From: Alcaligenes sp. SORT26 | Lineage (GTDB): Bacteria; Pseudomonadota; Gammaproteobacteria; Burkholderiales; Burkholderiaceae_B | NCBI RefSeq assembly: GCF_017377875.1 | Contig: NZ_CP070975.1 | Span: forward strand, 2,356,001 to 2,420,000 | DNA: 64,000 bases | Reading direction: 5' to 3' | Part shown: positions 45,798 to 54,283 of the stretch, piece by piece | Position numbering within the stretch: position 1 is the first letter of the stretch | How the letters are laid out: the number at the start of each line of letters is the position of its first letter | Made by a program: the position numbers and the translations under genes | The notes under the pieces: generated by a model | Databases searched by the model: none | Seen by the model: only the letters and a program-made list of their open reading frames with translations | What the model was told of the DNA's origin: nothing

Positions 45798-46732
45798 TCT
45801 TTAGGCGAATTCGCCAAGCCCCAGGCATACAAGACATCACGCGGTATGCCGCTGGCTTGGCTGCCAATTCGGGCGGCATCACGCAGTGAAACCTGCTCCA
45901 ACAAAGCCTTCATCCAGCGTTCCGTATTGGCATCCAGGGCGGGGGCATCCTCGTCCACCTCTTGCACCACAGCGTGCAAAATTAAAACAAACTCCCCCTG
46001 CTCACGGTGGCTATCCTCATCCAGCCAGGCCAAGGCCTGCCCCAGTGGCAAAGTATGAATCTGCTCGAAACGCTTGCTCAGCTCGCGAGCAAAGGTCAGT
46101 TCTCGCTCTGGGCCGCACACTTCTTCCATATCGCGCAAAGCAGCACGCAGGCGGTGCGGGGACTCAAACATCAACACCGGCATGCCCAGACTGGACCAAT
46201 GCTGCAGCCACTTGCGACGCGCAACCGTTTTAGGTGGCATGAAACCGGCGAAAGCAAAGGCGGGATTCTCGTCACTCGTTGCACCGCTACCCATCAAGGC
46301 GGTAATAACCGCAGAGGCGCCGGGCAAAGGCACAACCTGAAAACCTGCGTCCCGCACTGCCCGCACCACGCGCGCGCCTGGGTCGCTCACCGCCGGAGCA
46401 CCCGCGTCTGACACCAGGGCCACCCGTTGCCCTTGCTCAAGGCGCTCAATAATCGCCTGAGCCGCCTGGGCTTCGTTATGACGATGTGCCGCCATCAAAG
46501 GGGTTTGAATGCCCCAGGCCTGCAAAAAAGGACGAGTCGCCCGCGTATCCTCTGCCGCAATAATGTCGCAGCATTCCAGCGCCTGCCAGCCGCGCAGGCT
46601 AAGGTCTCCCATATTGCCGATAGGCGTGGCCACTACGTACAGACAAGACTGCGGCCAGACCTGACCTTGCACCTTGTCCATCATGCTTTGCCAGACTCCG
46701 GCATTCCCTGTTCGGTTTTCGATATCGCTCAT
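45794..46732 (-). CDS. rsmI: 16S rRNA (cytidine(1402)-2'-O)-methyltransferase RsmI
   Basis: 312 aa. The tetrapyrrole-methylase fold begins LYVVATPIGNMGDLSLR; other motifs are IAAEDTRATR, ALVSDAGAPAVSDPGARVV and the FAGFMPPK segment. It 2'-O-methylates C1402 in the ribosomal P site. ATG at 46732 has AGGA 6 nt upstream; a shorter start at 46684 has only GGAG at 11 nt. It is divergent from yraN with only 34 nt between start codons and convergent with rlpA with overlapping stops. Confidence 0.93.
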   Translation of the reverse strand: MSDIENRTGNAGVWQSMMDKVQGQVWPQSCLYVVATPIGNMGDLSLRGWQALECCDIIAAEDTRATRPFLQAWGIQTPLMAAHRHNEAQAAQAIIERLEQGQRVALVSDAGAPAVSDPGARVVRAVRDAGFQVVPLPGASAVITALMGSGATSDENPAFAFAGFMPPKTVARRKWLQHWSSLGMPVLMFESPHRLRAALRDMEEVCGPERELTFARELSKRFEQIHTLPLGQALAWLDEDSHREQGEFVLILHAVVQEVDEDAPALDANTERWMKALLEQVSLRDAARIGSQASGIPRDVLYAWGLANSPKD

Positions 46733-46766
46733 GCTCGATCCTGCTTATTCATCATCGTGTATCCCT

Positions 46767-47225
46767 ATGAATCCCTTTGAATACGCTCGCCAGGCACAAA
46801 ACAAGCAACTGCGGCGTCGTCAGCGCATTCGCCTTCAGACCAGAGAAGACCGACCACAACGCTCCCCCAGTCAACGAAGGGGCGATCAGGCCGAACAGCG
46901 TGCCTGCGATCATGTCACCGCCCAAGGTGCTCGCGTTCTGGCGCGGCAATTGAGTGCTCGTTTTGGGGAAATTGACCTGGTTCTGTGGCATCAGAATCAT
47001 CTTGTCTTTCTGGAAGTGCGCCAACGCAGTCACACAGGCTACGGAGGGGCGCTTGCCAGTGTAAACCGGGACAAGCAACGGCGCTTGATCCTGAGTGCCC
47101 AGCAATGGCTGCCCACACTGAGCCAGCGCTACTTCCATGGCAAGCTGCCCGCCTGCCGATTTGATGTCATCGCCATCGAAGGCGACACCCTGAACTGGGT
47201 ACAAAATGCCTTCGATCAGCCCTGA
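46767..47225 (+). CDS. yraN: YraN family (UPF0102) endonuclease-like protein
   Basis: 152 aa from MNPFEYARQA at 46767. The core RRGDQAEQRACDHVTAQGARVLARQLSARFGEIDLVLWHQNHLVFLEVRQR shows the conserved GE-x-D...E-V-(R/K) arrangement of a PD-(D/E)XK nuclease-like fold (the segment is described rather than quoted in full). The N-terminal 25 residues are Arg/Gln-rich, longer than in E. coli. Biochemical role unknown. It is first in a row with gmhA, dolP and a thioredoxin-like gene, echoing yraL-yraN-diaA-dolP of E. coli without lpoA. Confidence 0.85.
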   Translation: MNPFEYARQAQNKQLRRRQRIRLQTREDRPQRSPSQRRGDQAEQRACDHVTAQGARVLARQLSARFGEIDLVLWHQNHLVFLEVRQRSHTGYGGALASVNRDKQRRLILSAQQWLPTLSQRYFHGKLPACRFDVIAIEGDTLNWVQNAFDQP

Positions 47226-47399
47226 GTACACCTGAGACCACAGCGCCATGTGCTGATTTCCCAGGCAGAACATTCATGCCCACCCTGAAAAAACCCAGAC
47301 AACACGCCGCATTTTGGCTTTGATACAGCATCTGGTTTCAATACCGTGGCGTTTTTTTCAACATGACACGATCTGCCTGCCCCACAGGGAAATTCTCCG

Positions 47400-47408
47400 T
47401 GCGATAAT
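47400..47408 (+). promoter_or_regulatory. extended -10 element 7 nt before the gmhA ATG
   Basis: TG-n-GATAAT (47400-47408) matches an extended -10 and is followed by GCGCGCT and ATG at 47416. No usable -35 and no Shine-Dalgarno are seen. A start 7 nt downstream would make gmhA mRNA leaderless. Confidence 0.45.
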
Positions 47409-47415
47409 GCGCGCT

Positions 47416-48009
47416 ATGGACCTTATCGCCTTAATGACTTCGCATTTCGACGATTCCGTCGATACCCTCAAAGCCAGCACACGCGAACTGGCCGAACCTT
47501 TGGCCGCCGCTGTCGAGCTGTTGTTTGCCACCTTGGCCAACGACGGCAAGATTCTGGCTTGCGGAAACGGCGGATCAGCAGCCGACGCCCAGCACTTTAT
47601 TGCAGAGCTGGTGGGCCGTTTCGAGCGCGACCGTTTACCCCTGGCTGGCATCGCCTTGAATACCGACACCTCCATCATGACGGCGGTCGGTAATGATTAT
47701 GGCTTTGACAGCATCTTTGAACGCCAGGTCAGCGCCTTGGGCCAGACCGGCGACATTCTGGTGGCCATCTCCACCAGCGGCAATTCGCCAAACGTCATCC
47801 GTGCCATTGAGGCCGCTCGCGAACGCGATATGGTCATCATTGCCCTGACCGGCAAAGGCGGCGGACAAATTGCCGACCTGCTCTCGGACACCGACATCCA
47901 TCTGTGCGTACCGCACGATCGAACCATGCGTATTCAGGAAGTACACATCGTTCTGTTGCATGCCATGTGCGATGGCATTGATGCGCTGCTGCTCGGAGAT
48001 CCACTATGA
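47416..48009 (+). CDS. gmhA: phosphoheptose isomerase / DiaA-like SIS protein
   Basis: 197 aa from MDLIALMTSHF at 47416; an ATG 9 nt upstream overlaps a -10-like hexamer. SIS domain: ILACGNGGSAADAQHFIAELVGRFERDR, then ALNTDTSIMTAVGNDYGFDSIFERQV and ISTSGNSPNVIRAI. It isomerises sedoheptulose 7-phosphate for ADP-heptose. Position before dolP parallels E. coli diaA, a paralogue that promotes DnaA assembly. The conserved His/Glu residues of the isomerase (AEL..F and TMRIQEVHIVLLHAMCD) favour GmhA activity. Its stop overlaps dolP by 4 nt. Confidence 0.88.
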   Translation: MDLIALMTSHFDDSVDTLKASTRELAEPLAAAVELLFATLANDGKILACGNGGSAADAQHFIAELVGRFERDRLPLAGIALNTDTSIMTAVGNDYGFDSIFERQVSALGQTGDILVAISTSGNSPNVIRAIEAARERDMVIIALTGKGGGQIADLLSDTDIHLCVPHDRTMRIQEVHIVLLHAMCDGIDALLLGDPL

Positions 48010-48689
48010 AACACCGTTTGATTCTGGCCGCCCTGCTGGCCAGCACCACTCTGACCGGTTGCGGTCTGCTGGTTGTTGGCGGTGCGGCTGCCACCACCGC
48101 CGTTGTCGCTACCGACCGCCGCACGACGGGCGAGCAGGTCGAGGACAAAACCATTGTCATGAAGGCCGGTGCTGAAACACGCCGCCTGCTGGAAAACAAG
48201 GAAGGCCGCATCAACTCCACCTCGTACGCCGGAGTTGTCCTGCTGACAGGCGATGTGCCTACCCAGGCTGATAAAGAAGAAGCCGCCCGTCTGGTTTCCA
48301 AAGTCGACAAGGTGACCCGCGTGGTCAACGAACTGCGCGTGGGCGAACCTACCGCGCTGGGCGTACGCTCGAACGACTCCTGGATTACCACCCGCGTCAG
48401 CACCGCCCTGCTCAACGCTAAAGAAGTACCTAGCCGCACTATTTCCACGACCACAGAGCGTGGCGTGGTCTACCTGCTGGGCCGTGTGACCCACCAGGAA
48501 GGCGAACGTGCTGCCATTGCCGCCTCCAGCGTGCCGGGCGTAAACAAAGTCGCCAAGCTCTTTGAGTATGTCAGCGCTGAAAGCCTGGCACAGCCTTTGA
48601 GCAGCAACAAGCAGGATGCCCCCAACACCGCCGCCCCAGCCGCTGAACCGGCCGCCGCCTCCTCTGTAGAAGTTATGCCCGTCCAATGA
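48006..48689 (+). CDS. dolP: BON-domain outer-membrane lipoprotein (DolP/YraP-like)
   Basis: 227 aa. The lipobox TLTGC gives Cys19. Two BON domains (about 47-115 and 125-195; VVLLTGDVPTQADKEEAARLV, VVYLLGRVTHQEGERAA) and an Ala/Pro tail. DolP binds anionic phospholipids at the outer membrane and supports septal amidase regulation and BAM function. EnvC, another amidase regulator, is at 56-57.5 kb. The stop overlaps the thioredoxin-like gene by 4 nt. Confidence 0.9.
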   Translation: MKHRLILAALLASTTLTGCGLLVVGGAAATTAVVATDRRTTGEQVEDKTIVMKAGAETRRLLENKEGRINSTSYAGVVLLTGDVPTQADKEEAARLVSKVDKVTRVVNELRVGEPTALGVRSNDSWITTRVSTALLNAKEVPSRTISTTTERGVVYLLGRVTHQEGERAAIAASSVPGVNKVAKLFEYVSAESLAQPLSSNKQDAPNTAAPAAEPAAASSVEVMPVQ

Positions 48690-49186
48690 AAAAAGTAGTC
48701 ATCATTGCTCTTGTTGTTGCTGTCGCCGTCGGCCTGGGTGTCTGGACCATGTCCGGCAGCTCCAAGTCCAGCGCGCCTGATGTGGCCTTCACCGACCTGA
48801 ACGGCAAGCACTTTGAAACCAAAGACTTGCAAGGCAAGGTCGTCCTGGTGAAATTCTGGGCCACGGACTGCACCACCTGCGTCGCACAAATGCCCGACAA
48901 CATTGAAAACTTCAATGCCTTGTCCGGCAAGGGCTTTGATATTGTGGCCGTTGCCATGAAGCACGACCCGATCAACTACGTGCGCAACTTCACCCAATCC
49001 CGCCAACTGCCGTTCACGGTTGTCCATGACGACAAGGGCGAAATCGCCAAGGCCTTTGGGGATGTCCGTTTGACACCCACCGCCTTTTTACTCGACAAAC
49101 AGGGCAACATCATCAAGCGTTACCTGGGCAACTACGACAAGCAGGAATTTATCGCTACCGTCGAAAAAGCCCTGGCTAGCAGCTAA
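48686..49186 (+). CDS. TlpA/ResA-like membrane-anchored thioredoxin
   Basis: 166 aa. A short N-terminal hydrophobic segment (4-22) probably anchors it with the rest in the periplasm. Thioredoxin fold with WATDCTTCVAQMP, so the redox pair is Cys62-Thr-Thr-Cys65 instead of WCxPC; the expected cis-Pro is in RLTPTAF. It probably acts as a reductant or cytochrome c maturation-like factor; the CTTC pair differs from ResA (CEPC) and TlpA (CVPC). Operon partner of dolP. Confidence 0.85.
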   Translation: MKKVVIIALVVAVAVGLGVWTMSGSSKSSAPDVAFTDLNGKHFETKDLQGKVVLVKFWATDCTTCVAQMPDNIENFNALSGKGFDIVAVAMKHDPINYVRNFTQSRQLPFTVVHDDKGEIAKAFGDVRLTPTAFLLDKQGNIIKRYLGNYDKQEFIATVEKALASS

Positions 49187-49214
49187 AAAACTGTTTCTGC
49201 CCCCAGCCACATAA

Positions 49215-50159
<945 letters not shown>

Positions 50160-50162
50160 TCC

Positions 50163-50894
50163 GTGCGCGCTCCTATCCGTGCCCATCCCTGGGCACGGCC
50201 TTTGTCAGCCTGCCAGCCAGATGAAACCATCTGGCTGTTTGATCTGGATAACACCCTGCACAATGCCTCCAAAGGCATTTTTCAAGCCATTGATGGGCGT
50301 ATGCGCATCGGCGTGGCTGAAACGCTGGGGGTGGATATGGATGAGGCCGACCGGCTGCGTCTGGAGTACTGGAAGCGTTACGGCGCCACCATGATTGGCC
50401 TGCAGCGCCATCACGGCGCAGACCCGGCGACTTTCCTGAAACACGCACACGACTTTGATGTGCCTACTCTGCTCAGTTCCGAGCGCGGCCTGGCATCCCA
50501 GTTACGTCGTCTGCCCGGCTACAAGCTATTGCTGACCAATGCGCCGATGGACTACGCGCATCGCGTGCTGAAAGCCCTGAATCTGCTGCCCGTCTTTGAC
50601 GGCCTGTGGGCCATTGAGCATATGCAGCTTCAGGGACGCTACCGCCCCAAGCCTTCGCAGGCACTAATGAAACAAGCCCTGGCGGTGCTCAAATCCCAGG
50701 CACGTGACATCGTGCTGGTGGAAGATACGCTGCGCAATCTGAAAAGTGCCCGCCAGCTAGGGATGCAAACCATCCATATCTATAACGCGGGCACTCCGTT
50801 CAGCGCTTTGTATCATGGACGCGGCCCGTATGTAGACCAGCGCATCAACCGCATTGCACAACTGGTCAAAAACTGGCCACGCCCCCAGGGATGA
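50163..50894 (+). CDS. HAD-family pyrimidine 5'-nucleotidase
   Basis: 243 aa from a GTG at 50163, 3 nt after argB. The nucleophile motif WLFDLDNTLHN, the YWKRYG(A) segment, LLTNAPMDYA (motif II), KPSQALM (motif III Lys) and VLVEDTLRNLKSA (motif IV) match SDT1/pyrimidine 5'-nucleotidase-like HAD proteins. It probably dephosphorylates UMP or related nucleotides. Its TGA directly abuts the stop of the convergent aldehyde dehydrogenase, leaving no room for a terminator between them. Confidence 0.85.
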   Translation: MRAPIRAHPWARPLSACQPDETIWLFDLDNTLHNASKGIFQAIDGRMRIGVAETLGVDMDEADRLRLEYWKRYGATMIGLQRHHGADPATFLKHAHDFDVPTLLSSERGLASQLRRLPGYKLLLTNAPMDYAHRVLKALNLLPVFDGLWAIEHMQLQGRYRPKPSQALMKQALAVLKSQARDIVLVEDTLRNLKSARQLGMQTIHIYNAGTPFSALYHGRGPYVDQRINRIAQLVKNWPRPQG

Positions 50895-52349
50895 TTAGAA
50901 CGCCAATTGGCGTTCTCCTTGCTGGATAGTGACCCATTTCAGCTCAGTCATGTCGGCAATGGAATAACGGCCGTTTTCCTTGCCGTAGCCACTGTCCTTG
51001 AAGCCACCGAAAGGCGCGTTCGGATCATCATCAAAAGAGTTGTCGTTGATGTGAACCGAACCTGCCTCGATACGCTCGGCAAAATCCATCGCCTTTTGCA
51101 GATCGTTGGTCAGAATCGCGGAAGACAAACCGTAGGATGTGTCGTTGGCCATTTCCAGTGCGTGCTCGTAGTCACGAGCCTTGTAGATGGCAGCGACCGG
51201 GCCAAAGGTTTCCTCGTGGTACAGATGCATATCCGGGGTGACATCGCACAAGGCTGTAGGCTGAACCACATTGCCCTCACGACCACCACCTGCCAACAAG
51301 GTTGCCCCCTTGGACACGGCATCTTCAATATGGGCCTGCACAAAATCAGCTTGTTCGGAACTGATCAAGGGACCGACAGCCGTTTGTGGCAAAGCAGGAT
51401 CCCCTGTGGGAATACGGGCTACCTGTTTGGCGAAAGCCTCGCAGAAGGCATCGTAAATCCCCTGTTCCACAATAATGCGCGAGTTGGCCATGCATACCTG
51501 GCCCTGGTTGAAGTAGATCCCGAACGCGGCAGATCGCACGGCGTAATCCAGCGTGGCATCATCCAGCACCACCACGGGGCTTTTACCGCCCAGCTCCAGC
51601 ACAATCCGCTTCTGATGGCGACCCGCCAGATCAGCCAGAATCCGACCCACACGAGCCGAGCCTGTAAAAGTCACCAATTTGACGCGTGGATCGGAAAACA
51701 GGGTATCGCCCAAGGCTTCGTCCGTTGTCAGCAGAACGGTCAGCACGCCTGCAGGCAGACCGGCTTCTTCCAGAATCTCGGCAAACATCAGGGCGGCCAT
51801 CGGAGTATGAGGCGAAGGCTTCAGGATGAAGCTGTTACCAGCAGCCAGAGCGGGAGCCAGCTTCTTGCCATTCAGCAGTAACGGAGCGTTAAAAGGGCCA
51901 ATCCCGGCGACCACGCCCAAAGGACGGCGAATGCTCATGGAAATACGGCCAGGCAGATCCGAAGGCATGGTTTCACCGCGAATATCACGAGTCTGACCGG
52001 CGGCTATGCGGAAGGTGCTGACGATGTAATCGCACTCGAACATGGCCTTGCCAAAGACGTTACCGCCCTCTTCCACCAGCACTCGCACGATATCGTCACG
52101 GCGGCGCTCCACAATATCGGCCGCACGGCACAGGATGGCCTCGCGCTCACGCGCCAGCATCTTGCCCCAGGTACGCTGCGCACGCTCTGCACTGGCCAGC
52201 GCTTCTTCAATATCCTGCTTGGTCGCCAGAAACACACGTGCAAGTGGTTTGCCGGTGTAAGGATTGACCAGATCTTTATGCTGCTGACCCTCTGATTTCC
52301 AGGCCTGGCCGTTGATATAGGGGTAGATCTGCTTTAGCTGTTCTGTCAT
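50895..52349 (-). CDS. NAD(P)-dependent aldehyde dehydrogenase, aromatic-aldehyde type
   Basis: 484 aa from MTEQLKQIY at 52349 (GGAG 6 nt upstream). ALDH catalytic residues are visible: Asn154 (GPFN), Lys177 (FILKPSP), Glu252 (LELGGK) and Cys286 (NQGQVCMANSR). The NQGQVC context and overall likeness point to the vanillin/benzaldehyde/salicylaldehyde dehydrogenase group, but the substrate is a guess. The NADP/NAD preference is not evident. It is divergent from an AraC-type regulator, which probably controls it. Confidence 0.88.
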   Translation of the reverse strand: MTEQLKQIYPYINGQAWKSEGQQHKDLVNPYTGKPLARVFLATKQDIEEALASAERAQRTWGKMLAREREAILCRAADIVERRRDDIVRVLVEEGGNVFGKAMFECDYIVSTFRIAAGQTRDIRGETMPSDLPGRISMSIRRPLGVVAGIGPFNAPLLLNGKKLAPALAAGNSFILKPSPHTPMAALMFAEILEEAGLPAGVLTVLLTTDEALGDTLFSDPRVKLVTFTGSARVGRILADLAGRHQKRIVLELGGKSPVVVLDDATLDYAVRSAAFGIYFNQGQVCMANSRIIVEQGIYDAFCEAFAKQVARIPTGDPALPQTAVGPLISSEQADFVQAHIEDAVSKGATLLAGGGREGNVVQPTALCDVTPDMHLYHEETFGPVAAIYKARDYEHALEMANDTSYGLSSAILTNDLQKAMDFAERIEAGSVHINDNSFDDDPNAPFGGFKDSGYGKENGRYSIADMTELKWVTIQQGERQLAF

Positions 52350-52375
52350 GACTGCTCCTTTCCTGTATTGTCTCC

Positions 52376-52439
52376 AGGTGCGCTGTGGGCACCCTTCATG
52401 GTTAAACCCGATAGCCACCGAGGTGTGCCGTGGCCCACC
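52376..52439. promoter_or_regulatory. candidate direct repeats between aldehyde dehydrogenase and AraC-family gene
   Basis: AGGTGCGCTGTGG (52376-52388) and AGGTGTGCCGTGG (52421-52433) match at 11 of 13 positions and share nearby GC-rich flanks. They lie in the 196-nt divergent spacer, 45 bp apart, and are possible AraC-type half-sites. Confidence 0.3.
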
Positions 52440-52545
52440 ATGCAGTACTGTCTTAGATACTATTCTTGAGCCTATTGCCTCTCTGTGTCGTGGACTGGGG
52501 CGCAGCCCAATCTGGACAATGACGCAGAAGACGGAAATAAACCGC

Positions 52546-53475
52546 ATGAGCACGAACTACCACTGGGATACACAAACTTCGCCCCCCGGACAGGGAGCCA
52601 AGCTATGGACACAAGCCATTTCACAGTCCTTTCAGCATGTGCAGACGCAGTGCTACGGGCAGAACTTCCATGGCACCCTGCGCTCCCAACGCCTGGGAGA
52701 GGTAGCGATTAATCGGCTGACGGCGCAGCCCTATCGAGTCAGCACGGGCAGGCCGCAAACGGATCAACCCTGGTTGTTTTTGAATGTGCATCAGCAAGGC
52801 CACTGCCGCCTGATTCAGAACGGGCGCGAACAATGGCTGCCCGCGGGCAGCTTGAGCCTGAATGTGGGTACCAGCCCCTTCACGCTGGATTTTGTGGACG
52901 AAGTCATCATGACCACCTTGCGGCTGCCGCTGGACGGGCTATTGCCGTATACGGGTCCCTTGAATGATGTAGTCGCCCAGCCCTTGAACCCGGGAGCCAG
53001 CCTGCACTTGCTGGAGCATTATCTGCAAGGCTTGCTGCTATCAGCCGATGGCTTACGGGCCAATCAGCATGACCAGGCCTGGCGCTGCCTGCGCGATTTG
53101 CTGGCCATGAGTATCAACGAGCGACGCACGGCGCCGCTAGCACCGACCACAGCGCGTTACGAAGATGCACTGGGCTATCTCTCTGACCGTTTGGGTGATC
53201 CCGCTTTGACTATTGCGGCCCTGTCCGAATACCTGGGTATGGCACCACGCACTGTCCAGGAACTATTCAAAACGCAGGGCACGACGTTTACCGCCCAGTT
53301 GATGCATTTACGCCTGGAAGCGGCGGCACAATTGCTGCGCCAGACACCGTCCAACACGGTAGCGCAAGTGGCGTATTCAGTGGGATTTTCGGATCTGTCC
53401 TACTTTCATCGCCAGTTCCGGCGACGCTTCGGAATCACACCAGGCCATTTTTACGGACATGGCCTGGAGTCTTGA
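52546..53475 (+). CDS. AraC-family transcriptional regulator
   Basis: 309 aa from MSTNYHWDT at 52546 (GGA-type site); an ATG at 52519 is also possible. The N-terminal half (about 1-175) resembles the AraC_binding_2 sensor domain of FeaR/NphR-like regulators. The C-terminal double HTH (about 205-305) includes LTIAALSEYLGMAPRTVQELF and the AraC signature VAYSVGFSDLSYFHRQFRRRFGITP. Such proteins usually activate an adjacent degradation gene. The partner is the divergent aldehyde dehydrogenase. Confidence 0.88.
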   Translation: MSTNYHWDTQTSPPGQGAKLWTQAISQSFQHVQTQCYGQNFHGTLRSQRLGEVAINRLTAQPYRVSTGRPQTDQPWLFLNVHQQGHCRLIQNGREQWLPAGSLSLNVGTSPFTLDFVDEVIMTTLRLPLDGLLPYTGPLNDVVAQPLNPGASLHLLEHYLQGLLLSADGLRANQHDQAWRCLRDLLAMSINERRTAPLAPTTARYEDALGYLSDRLGDPALTIAALSEYLGMAPRTVQELFKTQGTTFTAQLMHLRLEAAAQLLRQTPSNTVAQVAYSVGFSDLSYFHRQFRRRFGITPGHFYGHGLES

Positions 53476-53494
53476 TCAACACATCAGAAAAGTA

Positions 53495-54268
53495 TCAGGC
53501 GTGATCGGCATGCTCTGCCGAGCCTGCACTACATACCGGACAAGCCGGGTCTTTGCGGAAACGCACGGTATGCCAGTTCATATTGAAAGCATCCACGCTC
53601 AACAAACGGCCCACCAAAGGCTCTCCGAAGCCGCCTAACAGCTTCAAGGCCTCTACTGCCTGCGCACTCCCCACCATACCCAACAAAGGCGATAGAACGC
53701 CTGTGGTGGCACAACGCAATTCCTCGACATCATCGGCTTCCGGGAACAGGCAGTGATAACAAGGGGCATCGGGCTGTCGCAAATCGTAGGTGCTGACCTG
53801 GCCGGAGAACCGGATAGCAGCACCTGACACCAAAGGTTTGCGCAATGCCACGCAGGCACGGTTAATCGCATGTCGAGTTGCGAAGTTATCGCAGCAATCC
53901 AGCACCAGATCCACTTGCTGAACCCAATGCATCAAGCCCGCTTCGTCCAGACGTTGAACGACAGGCGTCACCTTCACTTCGGGATTAAGTTGCTCGATAT
54001 GCAGCTTGGCGGACTCGACCTTGTCCCAGCCCAGGCGGTCGGTGGTATGAGCAATCTGGCGTTGCAGATTGCTCAATTCCACTTGGTCATCATCAACCAG
54101 AATGATGGAGCCCACACCCGAGGCCGCCAGATAAGCCACCACGGGGGAACCTAGCCCCCCCGCGCCTACCACCAGAATACGGGAGGCCAGAATCCGCTCT
54201 TGCGCTTCTACCCCGAACTCATCGAGCAGAATATGCCGCGCATAGCGCAGTAATTGCTGATCTTCCAC
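53495..54268 (-). CDS. moeB: MoeB/ThiF-type E1-like adenylyltransferase
   Basis: 257 aa from a GTG at 54268 (MEDQQLLRYARHILL matches the family start). The nucleotide-binding loop VVGAGGLGSPV, the acidic DDDQVELSNLQRQ and DCCDNFATRHAIN are typical. Zinc Cys pairs are CYHC and CPVC. It adenylates a ubiquitin-like sulfur carrier, MoaD for molybdopterin or ThiS for thiamine; the split between MoeB and ThiF cannot be made from sequence alone. It lacks the C-terminal rhodanese domain of MOCS3-like proteins. thiG is 48 kb away. It lies 15 nt after ctpA. Confidence 0.85.
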   Translation of the reverse strand: MEDQQLLRYARHILLDEFGVEAQERILASRILVVGAGGLGSPVVAYLAASGVGSIILVDDDQVELSNLQRQIAHTTDRLGWDKVESAKLHIEQLNPEVKVTPVVQRLDEAGLMHWVQQVDLVLDCCDNFATRHAINRACVALRKPLVSGAAIRFSGQVSTYDLRQPDAPCYHCLFPEADDVEELRCATTGVLSPLLGMVGSAQAVEALKLLGGFGEPLVGRLLSVDAFNMNWHTVRFRKDPACPVCSAGSAEHADHA

Positions 54269-54283
54269 GTCAAAAACCCATCT

